Of a stretch of DNA of 64,000 nt, positions 45,642 to 54,097 are shown one piece after another. The DNA lies in the NCBI GenBank assembly GCA_030430575.1, contig JAUIKF010000004.1:124001-188000 (forward strand), in the 5' to 3' direction. Source of the stretch: Bacteroidia bacterium (GTDB lineage: Bacteria > Bacteroidota > Bacteroidia > J057). Position 1 is the stretch's first letter; every line of letters starts with the position of its first letter. The notes under the pieces were generated by a model. That model saw only the letters and a program-made list of their open reading frames with translations. It was not told the origin of the DNA and did not search any database. The translations under genes and the position numbers were made by a program.

Positions 45642-46581
45642 AAATTTCTGATTTGAAATATGCTAAAGTGCGCTTAAGCCCTTCTGTACGAGACACTTGA
45701 GGTTCCCAGTTGAGAATAGATTTTGCGCGGTCTATATTGGGACGACGTACCTTGGGGTCGTCTTTGGGTAAATCTTTGTAAATGATTTTGCTATCGGAGC
45801 CTGTGAGGGCGATGACCTCTTTGGCAAAATCCAGAATGGAAATTTCGGCTGGGTTGCCGATGTTGACAGGCATTGTCTCTGCACTCATCAATAGACGATA
45901 GATACCTTCCACCAGGTCATCGACATAGCAGAAGCTGCGCGTCTGACTGCCATCCCCAAATACAGTGATGTCTTCTCCTCGCAGGGCTTGGCCCATGAAG
46001 GCAGGCAATGCGCGTCCGTCATCCAGACGCATACGCGGCCCGTAGGTATTGAAAATGCGGATAATCCGCGTTTCGACGCCATGATAGCGGTGATAAGCCA
46101 TGGTCATAGCTTCCATGAAGCGTTTGGCTTCGTCGTAGACGCCACGGTATCCGATAGGATTTACATTGCCCCAATAATCCTCTGTCTGTGGATGGATAAG
46201 CGGGTCTCCATAGACTTCAGAAGTACTGGCGATAAGCACCCTTGCACCCTTTTCCTTGGCAAGTCCCAAAATCTTATGAGTTCCCATAGCGCCTACTTTG
46301 AGGGTCTGGATGGGAAGTTTTAGGTAATCAATAGGGCTAGCAGGGGAGGCGAAATGAAGAATATAGTCAAGGTGTCCTTCTACAAAGGTGTAATTGGTGA
46401 CGTCATGTTTAACAAATGTAAAACCGTCTTTTCCAAATAAGTGTTGGATGTTCTTCAGGTTACCCGTGATCAGGTTGTCCATTACTACAACTTCGAACCC
46501 TTCTGCAAGAAAACGGTCACATAAGTGAGAACCGAGAAAACCGGCTCCACCTGTGATCAAAACTTTCTGTTTTTTACTCAT
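45622..46581 (-). CDS. UDP-glucuronate decarboxylase (UDP-xylose synthase)
   Basis: This 319-residue SDR has [16 protein letters not shown] (residues 7-22), [11 protein letters not shown] (the signature of UXS), STSEVYGDP, the catalytic pair in YDEAKR and [16 protein letters not shown]. It converts UDP-glucuronate to UDP-xylose. The upstream ugd gene supplies UDP-glucuronate, so the two form a short pathway. Confidence 0.92.
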   Translation of the reverse strand: MSKKQKVLITGGAGFLGSHLCDRFLAEGFEVVVMDNLITGNLKNIQHLFGKDGFTFVKHDVTNYTFVEGHLDYILHFASPASPIDYLKLPIQTLKVGAMGTHKILGLAKEKGARVLIASTSEVYGDPLIHPQTEDYWGNVNPIGYRGVYDEAKRFMEAMTMAYHRYHGVETRIIRIFNTYGPRMRLDDGRALPAFMGQALRGEDITVFGDGSQTRSFCYVDDLVEGIYRLLMSAETMPVNIGNPAEISILDFAKEVIALTGSDSKIIYKDLPKDDPKVRRPNIDRAKSILNWEPQVSRTEGLKRTLAYFKSEIYGVPQV

Positions 46582-46660
46582 ATCAAAATAAAAAAATGTT
46601 TCGGTGAAATGTATTAAAGGGCAATCTGTGCAAGGGCCGTGCCAGCGAGGGAAGAAACCT

Positions 46661-46735
46661 CAAGTTCAAACTCAAACTCAAATACAAAATTCTTCCTCTT
46701 ATTGAACTTGAACTTGAGTTTGTATTTGAATTTTT
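46661..46735. repeat. TTCAAA/TCAAG imperfect inverted repeat
   Basis: In the 155-base gap between ugd and the UXS gene, a tract of CAAGTTCAAACTCAAACTCA-type sequence (46661-46692) is mirrored imperfectly at 46703-46735. It could fold into a long weak hairpin. It shares its vocabulary with the ilvE terminator. Confidence 0.4.
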
Positions 46736-46736
46736 C

Positions 46737-48068
46737 TTACCCCTCCACTTTCACACTACTCCGAACGGCTTGTCTTCCGATAGAGTAATAAGAGAATCCC
46801 ATCCCTTCCATTGTATCTAGGTCATAGAGGTTGCGTCCGTCAAAAATGACAGGGTGCTTCAACATACCTTTGATTTTCTCAAAATTGGGGGTGCGGAACT
46901 CGTTCCACTCTGTGACGATGACCAAGGCATCGGCCCCATCCAATGCTTTATACTGACTTTCAGCAAAGGTCATTTCAAGGTCAGTATATGCTTTGACAGA
47001 AGGGATGGCTTCAGGGTCAAATGCTTGGATCGTCGCGCCCAATGCCTGCAATTCCTTGATGATCACGAGGGAAGGCGCTTCGCGGATGTCATCCGTATTG
47101 GGCTTAAAGGCAAGGCCCCATAGGCCGATTGTAATCCCACTCAGGTCAGCACCGAAGTGACCTTTTATTTTTTCTACTATCAACTCCTTTTGACGCCTAT
47201 TGACATCCATGACCGCATCGAGGATTTTAAAGTTGTAGTCGTATTCTTGAGATGTCTTGAAGAGGGCTGAGACGTCTTTTGGAAAACAAGACCCTCCATA
47301 TCCCACGCCTGGGAAAAGGAAGCGTTTGCCAATCCGACTATCCGTTCCTATGCCCTTGCGGACGTCATCTACGTTTGCCTCTACGCGTTCGCATAGATTG
47401 GCAATTTCATTCATAAATGAAATTTTGGTAGCGAGGAAGGCATTCGCAGCGTATTTGGTGATCTCCGCACTGCGGCGATCCATGAAGATGACGGGGTTTC
47501 CGGACATGACATAGGGCTTATACAAGCGTGTCATGAGCTTGATCGCATCTTCTGACTGTGTGCCTACGACAATCCGCTCTGGCTTCATAAAATCCTCTAC
47601 GGCAAATCCTTCCCGCAGAAATTCGGGATTAGATACGACATCAAAGGGGACATCTGTCTGTGACCCGATGGCGTGTTCTACTTTATCCCCTGTACCCACG
47701 GGGACTGTACTTTTGGTGACCACGACTTTATAGTCAGAGATCAGGGCACCGATTTGTTTAGCTACGCCAAGGACGTATTTGAGGTCGGCAGAGCCATCTT
47801 CCATAGGGGGCGTAGGCAAGGCCAAGAAAATAATGTCAGCAAAAGCTACCGCATCAGCTAGGGAATCTGTAAAGGACAGGCGCTCTTCTTCTGTATTGCG
47901 CTTAAACAGGGTTTCAAGCCCTGGCTCATAGATAGGAACAACTCCATTGCGAAGCTTTTGGAGCTTCTCCTGGTTGTTGTCTACACATATTACTTCATTA
48001 CCTGATTCAGCAAAGCAAGTACCTGTGACAAGGCCTACATAACCTGTCCCGATGACGGCGATCTTCAT
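46737..48068 (-). CDS. ugd: UDP-glucose 6-dehydrogenase
   Basis: This 443-residue enzyme oxidises UDP-glucose twice to UDP-glucuronate. It has the Rossmann motif GTGYVGLVTGTCFAESG (residues 7-23), TVPVGTGDKV, Lys205 in EITKYAANAFLATK and catalytic Cys261 in GYGGSCFPKD. It lies 15 bases after the aminotransferase gene and precedes UXS. Confidence 0.97.
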   Translation of the reverse strand: MKIAVIGTGYVGLVTGTCFAESGNEVICVDNNQEKLQKLRNGVVPIYEPGLETLFKRNTEEERLSFTDSLADAVAFADIIFLALPTPPMEDGSADLKYVLGVAKQIGALISDYKVVVTKSTVPVGTGDKVEHAIGSQTDVPFDVVSNPEFLREGFAVEDFMKPERIVVGTQSEDAIKLMTRLYKPYVMSGNPVIFMDRRSAEITKYAANAFLATKISFMNEIANLCERVEANVDDVRKGIGTDSRIGKRFLFPGVGYGGSCFPKDVSALFKTSQEYDYNFKILDAVMDVNRRQKELIVEKIKGHFGADLSGITIGLWGLAFKPNTDDIREAPSLVIIKELQALGATIQAFDPEAIPSVKAYTDLEMTFAESQYKALDGADALVIVTEWNEFRTPNFEKIKGMLKHPVIFDGRNLYDLDTMEGMGFSYYSIGRQAVRSSVKVEG

Positions 48069-48083
48069 AGAAATACTGTTTTT

Positions 48084-49229
48084 TTAAGAAAGTGCTTTCT
48101 TTAAGTGACTAGAAATATAAATAATTTGTTCTCTTGTAAGTTCCGAATGCATAGGGAGGCTTATCACCTCCGCAGTCAACTGTTCCGTGCCTGGCAGGTC
48201 GCCCATTTGATAGCCATAGTGGCGATAAGCTTCTTGCAGGTGGCAAGGGATGGGATAATATATCATACTGGGAATGCCTGCCTCATCCATGAAGGCTTTG
48301 ACCTTGTCACGCGTCTCACGCCCTGCGGTAAGCCTAAGGGTATATTGATGAAAAACATGGTGGGCATAGCTAGCCTCTGAAGGGCAAATCAGCCCTTCTA
48401 TATCTGACAACAATTCTGTGTACTGTCTCGCAGCCGAACGGCGGGCCTCATTGTATTGGTCGAGTCTTCGAAGTTTGATCTCTAGGATAGCAGCCTGGAT
48501 AGCGTCCAGTCGGCTATTGACACCCACGATTTCGTGAAGGTATCGCTGGTGTGAACCGTGTTGGCAAATGGTTTTTAGGCGATCAGCGAGCGCTGCATCC
48601 CGGGTGAAAATAGCCCCGCCATCTCCATAAGCCCCCAGGTTTTTGCTGGGATAGAAAGAGGTGCAACCGATCGTCCCCATCGTTCCTGCTTTCATGGTGC
48701 GCCCGTCAGGAAAGCGATAGCTCCCCCCAATAGCCTGAGCCGCATCCTCAATGACATACAGGCCATGGGCTTCAGCAAATTGTAGGATAGGGGCCATCTC
48801 TGCCACGTGCCCATAAAGATGGACTGGAAGGATCGCCTTGGTCTTTGGCGAAAGTGCTTTGGAAAGGTGAGTGGGATCGAGGTTGAAAGTAAGCATGTCT
48901 ACTTCCACAAAAACAGGCTTGAGCTGAAGCAATGCAAGTACCTCTACCGTTGCTACAAAGGTGAATGAGGGCACAATGACTTCATCCCCTGGCTTTAGGT
49001 CCAGGGCCATCAGGGCTATCTGCAAGGCGTCCGTGCCGTTGGCACAAGGGATCACATGGGTGTCATCGAGGTAGGCACCGAGTTGTTCTGCAAACCGGTT
49101 GACTACAGGTCCATTGATATACATTCCTGATCGGATGACAGCTTGGACGGCAGTGTCTACTTCTTCCTGAATGGCACTATATTGCCCCAGGGTATCCACC
49201 ATTCGAATATTCATTGGTTCAGAGACCAT
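48084..49229 (-). CDS. DegT/DnrJ/EryC1 sugar aminotransferase (WbpE/WlbC-like)
   Basis: This 381-residue PLP enzyme has ANGTDALQIALMAL, VPSFTFVATVEVL, VIEDAAQAIG and Lys196 in FYPSKNLGAYGDGG. It resembles the WbpE/WlbC group that aminates 3-keto-UDP-GlcNAcA. The partner oxidase (WbpB type) and acetyltransferase (WbpD type) are not in the window. A Met at residue 6 is an alternative start. It heads a run with ugd and UXS. Confidence 0.9.
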   Translation of the reverse strand: MVSEPMNIRMVDTLGQYSAIQEEVDTAVQAVIRSGMYINGPVVNRFAEQLGAYLDDTHVIPCANGTDALQIALMALDLKPGDEVIVPSFTFVATVEVLALLQLKPVFVEVDMLTFNLDPTHLSKALSPKTKAILPVHLYGHVAEMAPILQFAEAHGLYVIEDAAQAIGGSYRFPDGRTMKAGTMGTIGCTSFYPSKNLGAYGDGGAIFTRDAALADRLKTICQHGSHQRYLHEIVGVNSRLDAIQAAILEIKLRRLDQYNEARRSAARQYTELLSDIEGLICPSEASYAHHVFHQYTLRLTAGRETRDKVKAFMDEAGIPSMIYYPIPCHLQEAYRHYGYQMGDLPGTEQLTAEVISLPMHSELTREQIIYISSHLKKALS

Positions 49230-49440
49230 TAAATACAGTCAATTTAATTAACTACTAGATTTACTAGAGGTGAGGTGTATTAGCGGAAAAAATTTGATAT
49301 ATGGCACGTCAAATGGGTCACAAAACTACTATTTTAATTTGTACTTTTGGCGGAAAACGCCTGTTTTTTGGGGCAGCTTTCTTATTGTAGGCCGCGTCTG
49401 AGAAATAAGCGGAAAATCCAATTGATTAATTTTTACCCCC
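49230..49440. promoter_or_regulatory. divergent promoter region, aminotransferase / outer-membrane protein
   Basis: This 211-base gap has an exact -7 box on each strand: TAGTTTTG on the minus strand at 49321-49328, and TACTTTTG on the plus strand at 49342-49349. Neither has a clear TTTG at -33. No other feature is seen. Confidence 0.35.
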
Positions 49441-50199
49441 ATGCGCATTCTTTTTCTTTTTTTTATAGGAATAATCACGTTTTCAGGTACGATCCAGGCC
49501 CAGCAAAGCATCGCTGATTCTAGTATTCACTTTGCGTCTCTCAACCTCGTGTATAGAGGCCAAGTGCCTGGAGGGGACTTTGCCGATAGGTTTGGTTTTA
49601 CCTCCATCTTAGGATTTGAAGCAGGCTATAAGTTTGATTCTAATTGGTATGTACAGGGCGGATTTAGCTTTATGCTAAATAGTCCTTCGAGAGAAGATAG
49701 TATCCTCACGAGTCTCCTCACGCCTGGAGGCTTCATCATCAATGATGGCGGTTCACCAACAGAAGTCCGACAATTTCAGCAAGGATTTATTGTCCCCATT
49801 TCCATAGGGCGTATTTTTTCTGTAATCCCTTCTCATAATCCCAATAGTGGTTTTTTTGTGGAGGTTGGCGCTCAGTTTATCCAGCACAAAATTCAATTCA
49901 GGCCGCTTGATGGCCCGGTCTCCTTTCTTTCTGAACGAAACAAAAAAGGGTATGACCGCCTCACCAATGGATTCGGCCTACGCCAGGCATTTGGCTATAA
50001 ATACTATAGCAACAATGGCTACTTCAACTTCACGTTGGGTTTTGACTTCAGTGAAAATTTTACCCAAAATCGCCGCCTCATCAATATCGACACGGGACTT
50101 AGAGACGATCGCCAGCGCTTCGATTTTTTGGGAGGATTTACGGCGTCGTGGACGTTGTTGATCTATGATAAAGCACCGGCGGTTCATTATTATAATTAG
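49441..50199 (+). CDS. outer-membrane beta-barrel protein
   Basis: This 252-residue protein has a signal peptide (to TIQAQ) and alternating amphipathic strands with aromatic ends (for example NWYVQGGFSFML and GYFNFTLGFDFSENF). It resembles the small OmpA-like or porin-family barrels common in this phylum; it has no peptidoglycan-binding domain. The function is unknown. Confidence 0.75.
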   Translation: MRILFLFFIGIITFSGTIQAQQSIADSSIHFASLNLVYRGQVPGGDFADRFGFTSILGFEAGYKFDSNWYVQGGFSFMLNSPSREDSILTSLLTPGGFIINDGGSPTEVRQFQQGFIVPISIGRIFSVIPSHNPNSGFFVEVGAQFIQHKIQFRPLDGPVSFLSERNKKGYDRLTNGFGLRQAFGYKYYSNNGYFNFTLGFDFSENFTQNRRLINIDTGLRDDRQRFDFLGGFTASWTLLIYDKAPAVHYYN

Positions 50200-50215
50200 G
50201 CGAAGAGAAAGTAAA

Positions 50216-50255
50216 AATAAACAACAAGGCATGTCCTGAGCGCAGTCGAAGGAAA
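50216..50255. repeat. dispersed repeat with CCTGAG-GTCGAAGG core, copy 2
   Basis: AATAAACAACAAGGCATGTC followed by CTGAGCGCAGTCGAAGGAAA, between the barrel gene and waaA. It matches 33606-33650. Confidence 0.6.
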
Positions 50256-50300
50256 CAAGGAAGTGAAAAGGAAGAATTTCTTGAGCCACGATCTCATACT

Positions 50301-51551
50301 TTGCTAAAACTATTCTACAACTTCGGTCTTCGTGCATACCACATGATGCTCTATGTGGCAGCTCTTTTTTATCCAAAAGCGAAGCTTTGGGTGCATGGAC
50401 GTCGTAACTGGAAAGCACAGCTTGCTGCTGCGATCAGTGATCGGGGGCCATGGATATGGTTTCATGTAGCGTCGCTAGGGGAGTTTGAGCAAGGGAGAAA
50501 TTTGCTTGAAGCGATGAAGACGCACCGCCCAGATGTGCACATCCTGTTGACGTTCTTTTCGCCCTCAGGCTATGAAGTCCGAAAAAACTACGCCTTGGCG
50601 AGTCATGTCGCTTATTTGCCGCTAGACCATCCGCGAACGGCGCAGGCCTTTGTGGAGATCGTCCAACCCGTGTTCACCGTGTTTGTCAAATATGAGCTGT
50701 GGCTCAATTACCTCAGCGAATTGCGACGCCGTCAACTTCCTGCCATCCTGATCTCGGCCAGTGTCACGCCTGACAGCAAATTTTTTACAAGCCCCCTGGC
50801 GCGCTTATACAAAGACGCATTTTTAGCCTTTGAAGCCATATTTACGCAAGAAGAGGCTTCGGTCAAATTGCTGCGTGATTTTTCCCAACATCCACAAGTG
50901 ATCTCCAGCTCTGATACGCGCTATGACCGGGTTTTGGACACGCGGGAGCGGTTTGAACCCTTGCCCGAGATTGAGCGGTTTGTGCGAGGCCGGCCTTGCC
51001 TGATAGGAGGCAGTACCTGGCCTGTAGGGGAAAAGTTGCTGCTAGATATGTTTGAAAAAATTGGGCAAGAGACGGACTTTTGCATGATTTTGGCACCTCA
51101 CGAAATCTCTGCTAGCAGAATTCAACAAGGCATGGATAGATACCCTCATGAGAGCTTGACATACAGCCAGTTAGCGGAATTGAAGGACGCTCATCGCATC
51201 TTGTGGATTGACAATATCGGCCTGCTGTCACGCATCTACTATTATGGTGATTTGGCCTATATTGGGGGAGGATTCAAAGGGGGACTGCACAATGTGCTGG
51301 AAGCGGTAGCGTTTGGTTGCCCAGTGAGTTTTGGGCCGCGATTTGCCAATAGGCCAGAAGCCGAATTACTTATTGCCAATGGCGGGGCAGTCGCGCATGA
51401 AACTGCGGATACATTCGCTCAATGGGTGCTCGATTGGTATAAGAGCAAGCCGCATCAGGCAAGGCTGCGTGCAACTAATCGGCGTTTTGTGGAGGAGCGG
51501 GCAGGTGCGACGGAGCAGATTTTGCAATATTGGTTATCAAAACACAATTGA
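50301..51551 (+). CDS. waaA: 3-deoxy-D-manno-octulosonic acid (Kdo) transferase
   Basis: This 416-residue enzyme attaches Kdo to lipid A at the inner membrane. The N-terminus LKLFYNFGLRAYHMMLYVAA fits the family membrane anchor and requires the TTG start at 50301. The catalytic Glu block is HVASLGEFEQGRNLL; then PLDHPRTAQAF, VFVKYELWLNY and YYYGDLAYIGGGFKGGLHNV, LEAVAFGCPVSFGP. A start at ATG 50343 would cut into the anchor. Confidence 0.93.
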   Translation: MLKLFYNFGLRAYHMMLYVAALFYPKAKLWVHGRRNWKAQLAAAISDRGPWIWFHVASLGEFEQGRNLLEAMKTHRPDVHILLTFFSPSGYEVRKNYALASHVAYLPLDHPRTAQAFVEIVQPVFTVFVKYELWLNYLSELRRRQLPAILISASVTPDSKFFTSPLARLYKDAFLAFEAIFTQEEASVKLLRDFSQHPQVISSSDTRYDRVLDTRERFEPLPEIERFVRGRPCLIGGSTWPVGEKLLLDMFEKIGQETDFCMILAPHEISASRIQQGMDRYPHESLTYSQLAELKDAHRILWIDNIGLLSRIYYYGDLAYIGGGFKGGLHNVLEAVAFGCPVSFGPRFANRPEAELLIANGGAVAHETADTFAQWVLDWYKSKPHQARLRATNRRFVEERAGATEQILQYWLSKHN

Positions 51552-51579
51552 TTCATTTTTCTTCGTTATTTTTACCATT

Positions 51580-51909
51580 ATGAAAACCCTATTAATTGCG
51601 ATCCTCATCACGCTGGGAAGTTTGGGCCCTATCATCGCCCAGAATGCACCGCCAAGGCTTTATATCAATTCTACTCGCGTTTCAGCGACTGTAGTAGAGA
51701 TTGATTATGATATCACTTATGGTGGATTTGTGGAAATACATTTGTTTGATCAAGATGGGAAAAAGGTCTGGATCAAAGGGGTCGTCAATCAAAAACTGGG
51801 AAGCTTTACCTTTCGCATACCTGCCAGGCCATTGAAGCCTGGAGATCGCTACACCTATTTCTTCCGCTACAAAGGATCGGAGTATAATGGGAGCTTTTAT
51901 GCAACCTGA
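51580..51909 (+). CDS. small secreted protein, unknown function
   Basis: This 109-residue protein has a signal peptide (MKTLLIAILITLGSLG, cleavage near IIAQ) and a short beta-rich mature part (VEIDYDITYGGFVEIHLFDQ; GDRYTYFFRYKGSEY). I do not recognise a family. It lies 28 bases after waaA and has no T9SS tail. Confidence 0.7.
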   Translation: MKTLLIAILITLGSLGPIIAQNAPPRLYINSTRVSATVVEIDYDITYGGFVEIHLFDQDGKKVWIKGVVNQKLGSFTFRIPARPLKPGDRYTYFFRYKGSEYNGSFYAT

Positions 51910-52004
51910 GAATTAGCGATAAGTAATTGATTGATTATTAATTGGTTAGTTCGTTTCGTCTAGGGGAATCCGCCGAGGGCATGGCAAGTTTTCATTTTTT
52001 GGCG

Positions 52005-52012
52005 TAAATTTG
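52005..52012 (+). promoter_or_regulatory. -7 box of the FKBP gene
   Basis: TAAATTTG matches TAnnTTTG exactly, predicting a leader of about 40 bases before ATG 52057. The -33 region is only T-rich (GTTTTC). Confidence 0.4.
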
Positions 52013-52056
52013 TGGGTTCGTTTCACCAAATTTGAAACCCACAATTGAAAAACCCT

Positions 52057-52803
52057 ATGATGAAGTACCTACTGGTTCTCACCAGTTTTTTTGTATGGGC
52101 GACCGCCGCCCTTGGACAGGATGAATGTGAATGTCCTGTCACAGAAGGTTTCGAAGCCGATTTTTGTTATACCTCAACCACTATAACTGGGAAATGTGCC
52201 CAGTTTTCTGTCAAAGCTGACTATTTTTTCTTTCATCCCAAGACAGAAAAAAAAGGAAAAAAACTTTCTCTTACCAGTCAGCCTGCGAAGGAGCAGCTTA
52301 TCGCATGGGCAGAAAATAAGAAGAATAAACTTAATGCATTGGACATTCTTTTCCTTCAGGAAGCCTTAATGGCTTGGAAAAAGAAAGTCGTCGTCGACCA
52401 GGTCAAGGTAGGCCAGGCAATAGCCTCCAAAAAGCTGTATACAGCCGAAGAATTAGCTGCTATTGAATTTGAGCAGCAAGATACAGGCCTCGGTATCCAT
52501 ATCCTCCAGCAAGGCATGGGACCTATGCCCGAAAAGGGCGTTCAAGTCAAGGTACAATACAGAGGATACCTCACCAATGGGACTGTTTTTGACGCTTCTT
52601 ATAACCGTGGGCAGCCTTTTCAGTTTAAGTTAGGCGTAGGGCAAGTGATCAAAGGATGGGACATCGGTATCCTGCAATTGCCGGTAGGGTCTAGGGCGCT
52701 GATCAAGCTCCCACCAGAGATCGCCTACGGCTCTCGTGACATGGGCACAATTCCAGCGAATTCTACGCTGATTTTCGATGTGCTGGTTATGTCAACTGAC
52801 TGA
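52057..52803 (+). CDS. FKBP-type peptidyl-prolyl cis-trans isomerase, secreted
   Basis: This 248-residue protein (from ATG 52057; a TTG at 52045 is in frame) has a signal peptide (to AALGQ). An N-terminal region of about 120 residues with three CxC-like cysteines (DECECP) is not recognised. The C-terminal FKBP domain is clear: VKVQYRGYLTNGTVFDASY, QVIKGWDIGILQLPVGSRA and PPEIAYGSRDMGTIPANSTL. It is predicted to assist folding in the periplasm. Confidence 0.88.
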   Translation: MMKYLLVLTSFFVWATAALGQDECECPVTEGFEADFCYTSTTITGKCAQFSVKADYFFFHPKTEKKGKKLSLTSQPAKEQLIAWAENKKNKLNALDILFLQEALMAWKKKVVVDQVKVGQAIASKKLYTAEELAAIEFEQQDTGLGIHILQQGMGPMPEKGVQVKVQYRGYLTNGTVFDASYNRGQPFQFKLGVGQVIKGWDIGILQLPVGSRALIKLPPEIAYGSRDMGTIPANSTLIFDVLVMSTD

Positions 52804-52936
52804 CAATCAGCCTTTTTTCAAAACATTCAGTTGCTTTTTTAGGTAAAAATGCATATTTTCTACCTATTTATACTTGTGTATAAAACGCTTGTAATTTCAC
52901 CTCATTTCTATTGACGCTTTAAACATATATCTCCCT

Positions 52937-54022
52937 ATGAACACAATTTTAGATACGCCTCAATCCCTGAACGGTATCAGTATAACAGGTGTGACGAATT
53001 CACGCCTTTCGACCATCGATATGGACAATATTCCTTTTGGTCGTATTTTCAGTGATCACATGCTGGTTGCAGACTGCATAGATGGAGAGTGGCAGGCTCC
53101 CGAGATCGTCCCTTATGGGGCCCTGAATTTCACCCCCGCCATGTCAGCCCTGAACTATGGGCAGTCGATTTTTGAAGGGATGAAAGCCTATAAGCGTCCG
53201 GATGGCGCGCCTGTTTTCTTTCGCATCATGGACAACCACAAGCGGATGAATCTATCGGCTACACGCATGTGCATGCCCCAAATACCTGAAAGCATTTTCA
53301 TCAATGGGATCAAAACGTTGATCGAATTAGATCGCCAATGGCTTCCTTCTGGCGACCAAGGCGCTTTGTATGTGCGGCCACTCCTATTTGCGACAGATGA
53401 TTATATCGGGGTAAAAAGCTCTGATAATTACAAATTTGTCGTCTTTACCTGTCCAGTAGGTGCTTATTATACCAAGCCAGTCAACTTGCTGGCTACCAAG
53501 GAGTTTGTCCGTGCTTCAGTCGGTGGGACAGGAGCTGCCAAAGCAGCAGGAAACTACGCTGCAGCCATGATGCCAGACAAAATGGCCAAATCAAAAGGAT
53601 ATAATAACATTCTGTGGCTAGATGGGAAAGATCACCAGTACATTGAGGAATGTGGAACGATGAATGTCTTTTTTGTCATTGGAGATACGGTCCTCACGCC
53701 GCGCCTGACAGGAACGATCCTCCAAGGAATTACCCGCAATAGTGTCTTGAGACTTCTCAAAGACAATGGCTATAAGGTCGAAGAGCGCCCCATATCCATC
53801 TATGAGATTGAAGCTGCCTACAACGAAGGGATGTTAAGGGATGCTTTTGGGACAGGCACGGCTGCTAGTATTGCCCCTATTAATAAGATTGGATTTGCTG
53901 GAAAAGACATGCAGCTACCTGATGTAGCTGACAGAAAGGTATCTACCTGGCTCAGTGATACCCTCAATGGGATCAAGTATGGTCAGATCACCGATCCTTA
54001 TGGCTGGATGTCTGAGGCGTAG
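52937..54022 (+). CDS. ilvE: branched-chain amino acid aminotransferase
   Basis: This 361-residue fold-type IV PLP enzyme has GQSIFEGMKAYKRPDG, YVRPLLFATDD, the PLP Lys202 in VGGTGAAKAAGNYA, WLDGKDHQYIEECGTMNVFF and GTGTAASIAPI. It performs the last step of Leu/Ile/Val synthesis or the first of their breakdown. It is followed by a hairpin terminator. Confidence 0.96.
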   Translation: MNTILDTPQSLNGISITGVTNSRLSTIDMDNIPFGRIFSDHMLVADCIDGEWQAPEIVPYGALNFTPAMSALNYGQSIFEGMKAYKRPDGAPVFFRIMDNHKRMNLSATRMCMPQIPESIFINGIKTLIELDRQWLPSGDQGALYVRPLLFATDDYIGVKSSDNYKFVVFTCPVGAYYTKPVNLLATKEFVRASVGGTGAAKAAGNYAAAMMPDKMAKSKGYNNILWLDGKDHQYIEECGTMNVFFVIGDTVLTPRLTGTILQGITRNSVLRLLKDNGYKVEERPISIYEIEAAYNEGMLRDAFGTGTAASIAPINKIGFAGKDMQLPDVADRKVSTWLSDTLNGIKYGQITDPYGWMSEA

Positions 54023-54046
54023 GGAAAGGATAAATTACGTGTCAAG

Positions 54047-54090
54047 CGCAAGTTCAAATTCAATAAAAACAAGATTTGAACTTGCGTTTT
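54047..54090 (+). terminator. terminator after ilvE
   Basis: Perfect 13-base arms CGCAAGTTCAAAT (54047-54059) and ATTTGAACTTGCG (54074-54086), a 14-base loop, then TTTT. The T run is short; on the minus strand there is none. Confidence 0.7.
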
Positions 54091-54097
54091 ACTTTAT

